From NCBI GenBank assembly GCA_022819605.1, contig JAJEGW010000208.1, positions 78,340 to 142,339 on the forward strand: a stretch of DNA of 64,000 nucleotides, in the 5' to 3' direction. Under the pieces are notes generated by a model. The model saw nothing but the letters and a program-made list of their open reading frames with translations. It ran no database searches and was not told the DNA's origin. Shown here in pieces: positions 56,035-64,000 of this stretch (position 1 is the first letter of the stretch; each line of letters starts with the position of its first letter). Source of the stretch: Silicimonas sp. (GTDB lineage Bacteria > Pseudomonadota > Alphaproteobacteria > Rhodobacterales > Rhodobacteraceae). The position numbers and the translations under genes are program-made.

Positions 56035-56582
56035 ACCCACCCTGTCGATTGCGCACCCGATTACTCTGCTCCAAAATGCGCAGCAAGAGTCGGGGAGCGT
56101 GGCGAAGCAGGCTGTACGGAAAGCGGCCGGTGCCGGAAACAGCGATGCCTTTCCGTGCCCGCCGCAATACGCTTCATCGGTCTTGCAGAAGCGGTCAGGC
56201 ACTGAGGCAGCGCCGACAATCGTCACGCACGCAACTTTCTGGCCGTCACGGCGGGCCAAAGGGCAAGGTCGACGTGCCGATGCAACATGCATTGGGCCGT
56301 CCGAGCAAGGCAGCCCATGCCTTTCCGGAAGCGCGGTGGGGAAACATGAATGCTGTCAAGGGTCGCCACCATGGCACTTCCCGTGCACCCAGGCCACAAT
56401 CCGGAAAACGCCAACCTTTTCCGCGACGGGCCAAGGGACCCGCGTCACGGTCGAAGACCTGCCAAACCGTGATTCCCGAGAGGGCATAGAGGCATTCATC
56501 GCCACGCGTGCGCCCGTCTGGCAACCGCTCCCGGAAGCCACCGAGACGGCCCCGAAATGACAGATCGCCGTCACGAATGCCT

Positions 56583-56599
56583 GCCGCGCCTTGCGCGGC
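56583..56599 (+). promoter_or_regulatory. GC hairpin in metY upstream region
   Basis: GCCGCGC and GCGCGGC pair perfectly around a CTT loop, 72 bases before the metY start. No T-run follows, so it is not a classic terminator. It may be part of an mRNA leader structure. Confidence 0.4.
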
Positions 56600-56633
56600 A
56601 CATTCCCGTTGCAGCCATCTCGTGGCCCGCATA

Positions 56634-56665
56634 GGTTCCCGCGACATTTCAGAACTAAAGGAACC
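56634..56665 (+). promoter_or_regulatory. hairpin that covers the metY ribosome-binding site
   Basis: GGTTCC at 56634-56639 can pair with GGAACC at 56660-56665. The metY ribosome site AAAGGA at 56657-56662 lies inside the right arm, so the hairpin would block translation when formed. An alternative arm CGTGG at 56621 can pair with CCACG at 56664. Such mutually exclusive arms are typical of translational riboswitches, and metY genes in alphaproteobacteria are often under SAM control. The loop contains CTAAAGG, a feature also seen in SAM-II leaders, but the full consensus was not confirmed. Confidence 0.45.
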
Positions 56666-56670
56666 ACGAC

Positions 56671-57960
56671 ATGTCCGATCGCCCGCAAGGCTTTGATACC
56701 GTGCAGGTGCACGCAGGCAACACGCCCGACCCCACCACCGGCGCGCGCCAGATACCCATCTACCAGTCAACCGCTTTCGTGTTCCGCGATGCCGAACATG
56801 CCGCCGCCCTGTTCAACCTCCAGGAAGTCGGCTGGATCTATTCCCGACTGACCAACCCGACCGTGGCCGCGCTGGCCGAACGGATCACCGCGCTCGAGGG
56901 CGGTGTCGGCGGCATCGGCTGCTCTTCGGGGCATGCAGCGCAGATCATGGCCCTCTTCCCGCTGATGATGCCAGGATGCAACGTCGTGGCATCGACAAAG
57001 CTCTATGGCGGGTCGTACACCCAGCTCACCCAGACCATCAGGCGGTTCGGCTGGTCGTCAAGGCTGGTGGATTTCGACGACCTTGACGCCGTCAAGGCCG
57101 CGGTCGACGAGAACACACGCGCGATCTTCTGCGAGTCGATCGCCAACCCGGGTGGCTACATCACCGACCTGGACGCCATTGGCAGGCTCTCGGACGAGGT
57201 CGGGCTGCCCCTCATCGTCGACAACACATCGGCGTCGCCATACCTCTGCCGCCCTATCGATTTCGGGGCGACCCTAGTTGTGCACTCCACGACCAAGTAT
57301 CTCACCGGCAACGGAACCGTGACGGGCGGGGCATTGGTGGACTCGGGCAAGTTTGACTGGTCCGCGTCCGGCAAGTTCCCGTCTCTGTCGGAGGCCGAGC
57401 CAGCCTATCACGGCCTCAACTTCCACCAGGCGCTCGGTCCGATGGCCTTCACGTTCCACTCGATCGCAGTCGGACTTCGTGATCTTGGCATGACGATGAA
57501 CCCGCAGGGCGCACACTACACCTTGATGGGGATCGAATCACTGTCGCTCCGCATGGAGAAGCATGTGGCAAACGCCGAAAAGGTTGCAAATTGGCTGGAG
57601 GCCGACGATCGGATCGAGAGCGTGACCTACGCAGGGCTCAAGAGCTCGCCGTACTTCGATCGAGTTGAGCGCATTTGCCCAAAGGGGGCCGGTGCATTGT
57701 TCAGTTTTGCGGTCAAGGGCGGCTATGACGCATGCGTGAAACTCGTCGACTCCGTCGAGCTGTTCAGCCATGTCGCCAACCTCGGCGACGCGCGTTCGCT
57801 GATCATCCACTCCGCTTCGACGACGCACCGCCAGTTGACCGACGAGCAGAGGGTGGCCTCGGGCGCGCTGCCCAACGTTGTCCGGCTGTCGATCGGCATC
57901 GAGGATCCGGACGACATCATCGCTGACCTGGATCAGGCCCTGACCAAGGCCACGGCATAG
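56671..57960 (+). CDS. metY: O-acetylhomoserine aminocarboxypropyltransferase (sulfhydrylase)
   Basis: MetY makes homocysteine from O-acetylhomoserine and sulfide with PLP. The 429-residue Cys/Met metabolism enzyme has GFDTVQVHAG at its start, the PLP phosphate-binding YSRLTNPTV, the active Lys209 in HSTTKYLTGNG, and the late PNVVRLSIGIEDPDDIIADL. Its size and pattern fit MetY better than the shorter MetZ or CGS forms. It is monocistronic, with a structured leader before it and a terminator after it. Confidence 0.95.
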   Translation: MSDRPQGFDTVQVHAGNTPDPTTGARQIPIYQSTAFVFRDAEHAAALFNLQEVGWIYSRLTNPTVAALAERITALEGGVGGIGCSSGHAAQIMALFPLMMPGCNVVASTKLYGGSYTQLTQTIRRFGWSSRLVDFDDLDAVKAAVDENTRAIFCESIANPGGYITDLDAIGRLSDEVGLPLIVDNTSASPYLCRPIDFGATLVVHSTTKYLTGNGTVTGGALVDSGKFDWSASGKFPSLSEAEPAYHGLNFHQALGPMAFTFHSIAVGLRDLGMTMNPQGAHYTLMGIESLSLRMEKHVANAEKVANWLEADDRIESVTYAGLKSSPYFDRVERICPKGAGALFSFAVKGGYDACVKLVDSVELFSHVANLGDARSLIIHSASTTHRQLTDEQRVASGALPNVVRLSIGIEDPDDIIADLDQALTKATA

Positions 57961-57970
57961 GTCCGAATCC

Positions 57971-57995
57971 GGGGCCAAGTCACCGGCTTGGCCCC
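57971..57995. terminator. terminator between convergent metY and pdxJ
   Basis: GGGGCCAAG and CTTGGCCCC form a 9-bp perfect stem with a 7-base loop, followed by TTT on the plus strand. It lies 10 bases after the metY stop and could also serve the convergent pdxJ operon. Confidence 0.75.
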
Positions 57996-58039
57996 TTTGG
58001 TCGCCGGGTCCCGTCACCCTGTGATTTCGCGTGGTGCCT

Positions 58040-58786
58040 TCAGGCAGCGTTTCGCGCCTCGTCCATGATGCGGCGCATCTCGGCGATCGATGCGCCAAGT
58101 CCGACAAAGACCGCCTCGCCGACAAGGAAGTGCCCGATATTCAGTTCACGCAATTCGGGGAACTCGGCGACCGGCGCGACCGTCTCGTAGGTCAGCCCGT
58201 GGCCGGCATGAACCTCCAGTCCGAGGGAGTGCGCGAAGGTCGCCATTTCGCGGAGGCGGGCAAGCTCGGCGTCCCGCTCGGCTAGGCGACCCTCGGCATG
58301 GGCATCGCAATAGGCGCCTGTGTGCAGTTCAATCACCTGGGCTCCGATTCGGTTTGCGGCCTCGACCTGGCGCCTGTCCGCCGCGATGAAGATCGAAACG
58401 CGCGAACCGGCCTCGCGCAATGGCGCAATGAAATGCGCCAGGCGATTCTCGTCCTGCGCCACTTCCAGGCCCCCTTCGGTCGTGCGTTCCTCCCGCTTTT
58501 CCGGAACGATGCACACGGCGTGAGGCCGATGGCGCAATGCAATGGCCTGCATCTCTTTCGTGGCCGCCATCTCGAAATTCAACGGCACGCCAAGCGCCTC
58601 CGTCAGCTGTTCGATGTCATGATCGGTTATGTGGCGTCGGTCTTCGCGGAGATGTGCGGTGATCCCGTCCGCACCGGCCTCCTCGGCAAGCTTCGCCGCC
58701 CGAACCGGGTCAGGATAGTCGCCGCCGCGCGCATTGCGAACGGTGGCCACGTGGTCGATGTTCACTCCGAGCCTGAGGTGTTCCAT
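58040..58786 (-). CDS. pdxJ: pyridoxine 5'-phosphate synthase
   Basis: PdxJ joins 1-deoxyxylulose 5-phosphate and 3-amino-1-hydroxyacetone phosphate to form pyridoxine 5'-phosphate. The 248-residue TIM-barrel has the start [67 protein letters not shown] and [15 protein letters not shown], all typical. It is the last gene of the ydcH-purE-purK-Nudix series, 39 bases after the Nudix gene. Confidence 0.97.
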   Translation of the reverse strand: MEHLRLGVNIDHVATVRNARGGDYPDPVRAAKLAEEAGADGITAHLREDRRHITDHDIEQLTEALGVPLNFEMAATKEMQAIALRHRPHAVCIVPEKREERTTEGGLEVAQDENRLAHFIAPLREAGSRVSIFIAADRRQVEAANRIGAQVIELHTGAYCDAHAEGRLAERDAELARLREMATFAHSLGLEVHAGHGLTYETVAPVAEFPELRELNIGHFLVGEAVFVGLGASIAEMRRIMDEARNAA

Positions 58787-58825
58787 GCCGGCACGTTAGG
58801 TTGCGAACCCGAGCCTGTCCATTGC

Positions 58826-59272
58826 CTATCTGACGATGGGCTCCAAGGCATCGTAGGCCGCTTCTCCGCCACTGCCCCAAGCCACTTCCGGCAGCGAATC
58901 CGGCTTGTACCGGTGGCACGCCAGCTCGTCCCGGGTCAGCCACAGCGTACGGTTGACCACGCCCCCGACATCTGTCCACTCGCCAGCCGGATCGCCCGAA
59001 ACCAGCCGGCAGCGGAAATAGACATCGACCTGGTGAAACGTGCCTTCCGGATCGTGGAATTCGTTGACCAGAACGACCGGGCCGACCTCCACGGTCAGGC
59101 CGGTTTCCTCGTGGATTTCCCTGACAAGATTGTCAGGGAGGGACTGGCCCCGGTCAACGCCGCCTCCCGGAGCGCAGATGAGATCGCTTCTTCCGTCGGG
59201 CCAGGCATTGACCATCAACAGCCGGCCATCCCGCAGGACAATTCCCCGTACTGACAGGCGCGGTCCATCCAT
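58826..59272 (-). CDS. Nudix hydrolase
   Basis: This 148-residue protein has a Nudix box GGVDRGQSLPDNLVREIHEE, followed by TGL. The REIHEETGL part is intact, but the first conserved Glu (GX5E) is replaced by Gln. Many active Nudix proteins tolerate this. The substrate is unknown. The ATG at 59272 overlaps the purK stop (ATGA). Confidence 0.9.
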   Translation of the reverse strand: MDGPRLSVRGIVLRDGRLLMVNAWPDGRSDLICAPGGGVDRGQSLPDNLVREIHEETGLTVEVGPVVLVNEFHDPEGTFHQVDVYFRCRLVSGDPAGEWTDVGGVVNRTLWLTRDELACHRYKPDSLPEVAWGSGGEAAYDALEPIVR

Positions 59273-60372
59273 CAGAGACTCGTCGCAGGTCCGAGGACGC
59301 GTGTCACATGCCCCATCTTGCGTCCGGCGCGCATCTCCGTCTTGCCATAAAGATGAAGCCGCGCCCCGTCTTCGCAGGCGATGGCAAGAACGTCAGACAC
59401 GTCTTCACCGATGAGATTGGTCATCTCCACGTCGGAATGCCGAATCGGGTCGACAAGGGGCCAGCCCGCCACGGCCCGGACATGCTGCTCGAACTGATCG
59501 ATGACAGCTCCGGCTTCCGTCCAGTGCCCCGAATTGTGCACTCGCGGCGCAAACTCGTTGACGACCAGCCCGTCCGTCGTGTCGAAGAGTTCAACTCCGA
59601 TCACTCCGCAATAGTCAAGCGCATTCAGGATCGCGGCCGCGATCTCGAAAGCGCACTCCCGAGTCCCTGGATCGATCCGTGCGGGAACTCTGGTAGTACG
59701 CAGAATGCCGTATTTGTGGACGTTTTCACCAGGCTCGAAGCATGCGATCCGACCATCGGTGCCTCGCGCCGCGATAACGCTGACCTCCTGCTCGAAGGCG
59801 ACGAAACCTTCCAGTATGGCCTCCGCGCCCGCCATGGCGGCAAGCGGGTCAGCGCTGCAGCCTGCCTCCTCGATCCGCACCTGGCCCTTCCCGTCGTAGC
59901 CAAGGCGACGCGTCTTCAGAATGGCGGGAAGCCCGACGGCCTCCATTGCCTGCTTCAGGATGCTCGCGGCATGCGGCGAAGCGGAGTCAACTGGATGGAA
60001 CGGTGCTGTCGCCAAACCGATCCCGTTCAGGAAACGCTTCTCCCTCAGGCGATCCTGGCTGACCGCCAGCGCCCGTCGGCTGGGGCGGATCGGCACCCTT
60101 GCCTCGATCAGGTCAAGCGCCTCGGCCGGAATGTTCTCGAACTCGTAAGTGACGACATCAACGCCGTCTGCGAACGCCGCAAGCGCTTCCCGGTCACAAT
60201 AGTCGGCGGTGGTGGTCATGCCTGCGACTTCGCCTGCCGGCGGCATTGCTCCCGGCTCAAAGACATGCGTGCGCAAACCTATCCGGGCTGCCGACATGGC
60301 AATCATGCGCCCTAGCTGTCCGCCGCCCAGTATGCCGATTGTCTGACCCGGCGCCAGAGCGTCAGTCTTCAT
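59272..60372 (-). CDS. purK: 5-(carboxyamino)imidazole ribonucleotide synthase
   Basis: PurK uses ATP and bicarbonate to carboxylate AIR to N5-CAIR in purine synthesis. The 366-residue ATP-grasp protein has the N-terminal [53 protein letters not shown] and [14 protein letters not shown], all hallmarks. The ATG at 60372 overlaps the end of purE by 11 bases. The stop overlaps the Nudix gene. Confidence 0.97.
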   Translation of the reverse strand: MKTDALAPGQTIGILGGGQLGRMIAMSAARIGLRTHVFEPGAMPPAGEVAGMTTTADYCDREALAAFADGVDVVTYEFENIPAEALDLIEARVPIRPSRRALAVSQDRLREKRFLNGIGLATAPFHPVDSASPHAASILKQAMEAVGLPAILKTRRLGYDGKGQVRIEEAGCSADPLAAMAGAEAILEGFVAFEQEVSVIAARGTDGRIACFEPGENVHKYGILRTTRVPARIDPGTRECAFEIAAAILNALDYCGVIGVELFDTTDGLVVNEFAPRVHNSGHWTEAGAVIDQFEQHVRAVAGWPLVDPIRHSDVEMTNLIGEDVSDVLAIACEDGARLHLYGKTEMRAGRKMGHVTRVLGPATSL

Positions 60373-60847
60373 GGGGCACTTCGGCGACGGAATTCGTAAG
60401 CGCCGCCCGCCATTCATCCAGCCGCTCCGCGAGGTCAGAATCCGACAATGCCAAGATGCCTGCCGCCATCAGCCCGGCGTTGCAGGCACCGGCCTTGCCG
60501 ATCGCCATGGTGGCCACCGGATACCCGCGCGGCATCTGGAGAATCGAGTACAGGCTGTCCACGCCCTTGAGCGCACGGGTTTCCACCGGAACGCCAATGA
60601 CAGGCAACGGGGTTTTTGAGGCCATCATGCCGGGAAGGTGCGCGGCCCCGCCCGCTCCCGCGATGATCACCTTCAATCCGCGGTATTTCGCCGTCTTGCC
60701 GTATTCCCAAAGCCGGTCGGGCGTCCGGTGCGCAGACACGATGCGGACTTCGTGCTCCACACGAAGCTCGTCCAGAACTTCCGACGCCGACTTGAGCGTC
60801 GGCCAGTCCGACTGGCTTCCCATGACGATGCCGACCGTCGGGTTCAT
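60362..60847 (-). CDS. purE: N5-carboxyaminoimidazole ribonucleotide mutase
   Basis: PurE moves the carboxylate of N5-CAIR to C4, giving CAIR. The 161-residue class I protein has [25 protein letters not shown] with the catalytic His, [13 protein letters not shown] and [20 protein letters not shown]. The ATG at 60847 begins the conserved region; the frame opens 14 codons earlier. Confidence 0.97.
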   Translation of the reverse strand: MNPTVGIVMGSQSDWPTLKSASEVLDELRVEHEVRIVSAHRTPDRLWEYGKTAKYRGLKVIIAGAGGAAHLPGMMASKTPLPVIGVPVETRALKGVDSLYSILQMPRGYPVATMAIGKAGACNAGLMAAGILALSDSDLAERLDEWRAALTNSVAEVPHED

Positions 60848-60903
60848 GACACCTCCTCGAAGTCGGCGCGACACTAGCGCCCGAGGCAAAGCATCGCAAT
60901 CAC

Positions 60904-61125
60904 TCAGGCTATGATGTCCGGGGTTATGCGATCCTCGATCGCCTTGATCCTGTCCTTGAGCGCAAGCTTCTGCCTTTTGAGCCTCTGGATGGTAAAGGCA
61001 TCTCCGCCCGACTCCTCGAGCGTCTTTATCTCCTTGTCGAGCTCGCGGTGCTCACTCCGGAACGTGTCCAGTTCTACGCGAAGGACATCCTCGGTCTTCA
61101 TCTTTTCGGGCGGGTGCTGGGTCAT
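60904..61125 (-). CDS. YdcH/DUF465 family small protein
   Basis: This 73-residue, mostly helical protein has the DUF465 pattern: [20 protein letters not shown], then [15 protein letters not shown]. It is probably a coiled-coil protein of unknown function. The ATG at 61125 was chosen over a start 19 codons upstream because family similarity does not extend further. It heads the purEK series on the minus strand, 56 bases before purE. Confidence 0.88.
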   Translation of the reverse strand: MTQHPPEKMKTEDVLRVELDTFRSEHRELDKEIKTLEESGGDAFTIQRLKRQKLALKDRIKAIEDRITPDIIA

Positions 61126-61195
61126 GGCATGCGGCTTCCGCTGGGACTGCCGACAAAATACCGCCAACAGGCCATTCCGCAAAGAACTTTAGGGC

Positions 61196-61224
61196 CTTGT
61201 CGAAAGGCGCTCCAATCCCCATGT
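61196..61224 (+). promoter_or_regulatory. likely RpoH (sigma-32) heat-shock promoter of hsp20
   Basis: CTTG at 61196-61199 and CCCCATGT at 61217-61224 are spaced by 17 bases, as in sigma-32 promoters (CTTG, then CCCCATnT or the alphaproteobacterial CCTATnT). It lies 66 bases before the Hsp20 start codon. Confidence 0.65.
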
Positions 61225-61290
61225 CTTTCAAGGCGCTGGATCGCCTTCGGGGTCCTGAGGCCGTCGTCGCTTGCAGAAAGGACGAGTTGA

Positions 61291-61710
61291 ATGAGCAAAC
61301 TGGCACTGGGAACGCACCCGTTTCTTCTCGGTTTCGACCAATTGGAACGCCTGGTTGAACGTACCGCCAAGGCGGACAGCGGCTATCCACCCTATGACAT
61401 AGAGCAGGTCGGCAAGAACGCCTTCCGCATCACGCTTGCGGTTGCAGGATTTGCAGATGACGATCTCTCGATCACGATGGAAGAGAGACAACTGGTGGTG
61501 CGCGGAAAGCAGGACGGCAACAGCGACGACCGGGTCTTTCTTCACCGCGGCATCGCCGCAAGGCAGTTCCAACGGACCTTCCTGCTCGCAGACGGCGTTG
61601 AGGTGGCCGGAGCGCAGCATGCAAACGGCTTGCTGCACATCGACCTTGTCCGTTCCGTTGCCGAAAATGTTGTCCAGACGATCCCGATCACCAAGGGCGG
61701 ACCGTCATGA
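61291..61710 (+). CDS. Hsp20 family small heat-shock protein (IbpA-like)
   Basis: This 139-residue alpha-crystallin chaperone has the family core YPPYDIEQVGKNAFRITLAV, EERQLVVRGKQDG, FLHRGIAARQFQRTFLLADGV and the late LLHIDLVR. It binds unfolding proteins under stress. AAAGGACGAG before the ATG is a good ribosome site, and a sigma-32-like promoter lies upstream. Its stop overlaps the DUF1150 gene (ATGA). Confidence 0.96.
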   Translation: MSKLALGTHPFLLGFDQLERLVERTAKADSGYPPYDIEQVGKNAFRITLAVAGFADDDLSITMEERQLVVRGKQDGNSDDRVFLHRGIAARQFQRTFLLADGVEVAGAQHANGLLHIDLVRSVAENVVQTIPITKGGPS

Positions 61711-61934
61711 ACACGCCGTTTGACATCAAGGGCATGGATCTCGAGCGCCTGGTCTATGTGCGTCCTGTCGACGTTTCGGATCTGCCGGAGGGATTGCAAG
61801 AGCAGGCGGAAGGTCTCGGAACGGTCTATGCCGTTCATTCGTCAGACGGCGAGCGGCTTGCGCTTGTCAAGGACCGCAGTCTCGCCTTCATTCTTGCACG
61901 CCAGAACGACCTGGCTCCTGTGAACGTCCATTGA
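61707..61934 (+). CDS. DUF1150 family protein
   Basis: This 75-residue protein matches DUF1150: LVYVRPVDVSDLPEGL, then LGTVYAVHSSDGERLALVKD and RSLAFILARQNDLAPVNVH. The family almost always follows an Hsp20 gene in alphaproteobacteria, here with an ATGA overlap. The function is unknown but it is probably stress-linked. Confidence 0.93.
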   Translation: MNTPFDIKGMDLERLVYVRPVDVSDLPEGLQEQAEGLGTVYAVHSSDGERLALVKDRSLAFILARQNDLAPVNVH

Positions 61935-62031
61935 GGCCCATCGTTTTTCACGTTGTCCTGCCGACAGTTCCGGAAGCCCTATTCCCGCGCCGCGCACTGC
62001 CCGTCTTTCCGCTTGATTCCAAATAAAGAAA

Positions 62032-62051
62032 GGGCGCCCTGACGAGCGCCC
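62032..62051 (-). terminator. terminator of the groES-groEL operon
   Basis: GGGCGC and GCGCCC pair around an 8-base loop, followed on the minus strand by TTTCTTTATTT, a standard intrinsic terminator. It lies 64 bases after the groEL stop. Confidence 0.8.
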
Positions 62052-62114
62052 CTTCCAATGTCCATTTGACCGTGGCCTTGGAAGATGCTGCACACCCCCT
62101 CGGGCCTGCGCATT

Positions 62115-63773
<1,659 letters not shown>

Positions 63774-63808
63774 TTATCTTTCGTTTGAGTTGGTTCAGGA
63801 CAGCGAAA

Positions 63809-64000
63809 TCAGGCAATGATGCCCAGAATGTCGCTTTCCTTCATGATCAGAAGTTCTTCGCCGTCGAGCGTGATCTCGGTACCCGACCACTTGCCGAACA
63901 GGATCTTGTCGCCAGCCTTGACATCCATCTTGATGCGCTTGCCGTCGTCGTCCTTCGCCCCTGCGCCAACAGACACAATCTCGCCCTCAGCAGGCTTTTC
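63809..64000 (-). CDS. groS: co-chaperonin GroES (partial, N-terminus outside window)
   Basis: The final 63 residues of GroES are visible, with [36 protein letters not shown] and the ending [12 protein letters not shown]. The 5' end and the operon promoter lie beyond the window edge. groEL follows after 50 bases. Confidence 0.97.
   Translation of the reverse strand, partial: EKPAEGEIVSVGAGAKDDDGKRIKMDVKAGDKILFGKWSGTEITLDGEELLIMKESDILGIIA

Larger units (their letters stand above)
56035..56670. other. gene-free region with metY leader
   Basis: No gene was recognised in this 636-base stretch; its open frames, including 55988-56560, have no family motif. The last 90 bases form a structured leader before metY, with two hairpins annotated separately. 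Confidence 0.5.

Noticed and set aside
55988..56560. 190-codon plus-strand frame after dppC
   Set aside because: Overlaps dppC, has no motif, and lies in a gene-free spacer.
56600..56670. Confident SAM-II riboswitch call
   Set aside because: A CTAAAGG segment and a ribosome-site hairpin are present, but the P1 stem and pseudoknot of the SAM-II consensus could not be matched by eye.

Overview
The window looks like a chromosomal piece of a Rhodobacterales-type alphaproteobacterium (Rhodobacteraceae or Roseobacter-like). The evidence is gene content and order: coxB-ctaB-small membrane protein-ctaG-ctaE-SURF1-thrC-M16 protease-rimJ; MoxR-DUF58-DUF4159 divergent from DUF1285; Hsp20 translationally joined to DUF1150; and ydcH-purE-purK. 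No species is claimed. Codon use is G+C-rich, genes are packed with ATGA or TTGA overlaps, and TTG or GTG starts recur. No intact tRNA, rRNA, CRISPR array or intact insertion sequence was found.

Layout. 1-6.7 kb: an AmpD-like amidase, a porin and Tat-exported vanadium haloperoxidase pair, and an Excalibur lipoprotein, separated by unusually long gene-free stretches. 6.7-12.4 kb: gatC-gatA, a solitary trpB and cfa. 12.4-19.3 kb: a MoxR ATPase operon (MoxR, DUF58, DUF4159/BatA-like, a 33-aa ORF, a large membrane protein), divergent from DUF1285. 20.0-20.7 kb: a decayed 3' half of an initiator tRNA and a likely TnpB remnant. 20.8-32.3 kb: the most interesting block, described below. 32.5-34 kb: a cytochrome P450. 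34.2-41.6 kb: the cytochrome c oxidase assembly, threonine synthase and M16 protease cluster. 41.8-48.7 kb: tldD, topA and an Lhr-type helicase. 48.9-56 kb: a peptide-type ABC importer split over two divergent operons, with an ArgE-family deacylase. 56-61.1 kb: metY, then pdxJ, a Nudix hydrolase, purK, purE and ydcH. 61.2-64 kb: an Hsp20 operon with a likely heat-shock promoter, and groEL with the 3' part of groES.

The 20.8-32.3 kb block reads as one regulated system for using an amide. It holds a substrate-binding protein, two Liv-type permeases, a LivG-type ATPase, a LivF-type ATPase fused in one reading frame to an amidase-signature amidase, and an acyl-CoA synthetase. Upstream lie a flotillin-like protein, an AmiC-like binding protein without an export signal, and a divergent MarR regulator. 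A perfect 13-bp inverted repeat precedes the flotillin gene, and a near-copy of its half-site lies between the MarR and AmiC-like genes. The inferred pathway is import of an amide, release of ammonia by an amidase tethered to the importer, and activation of the acid to its CoA ester. The substrate is unknown.
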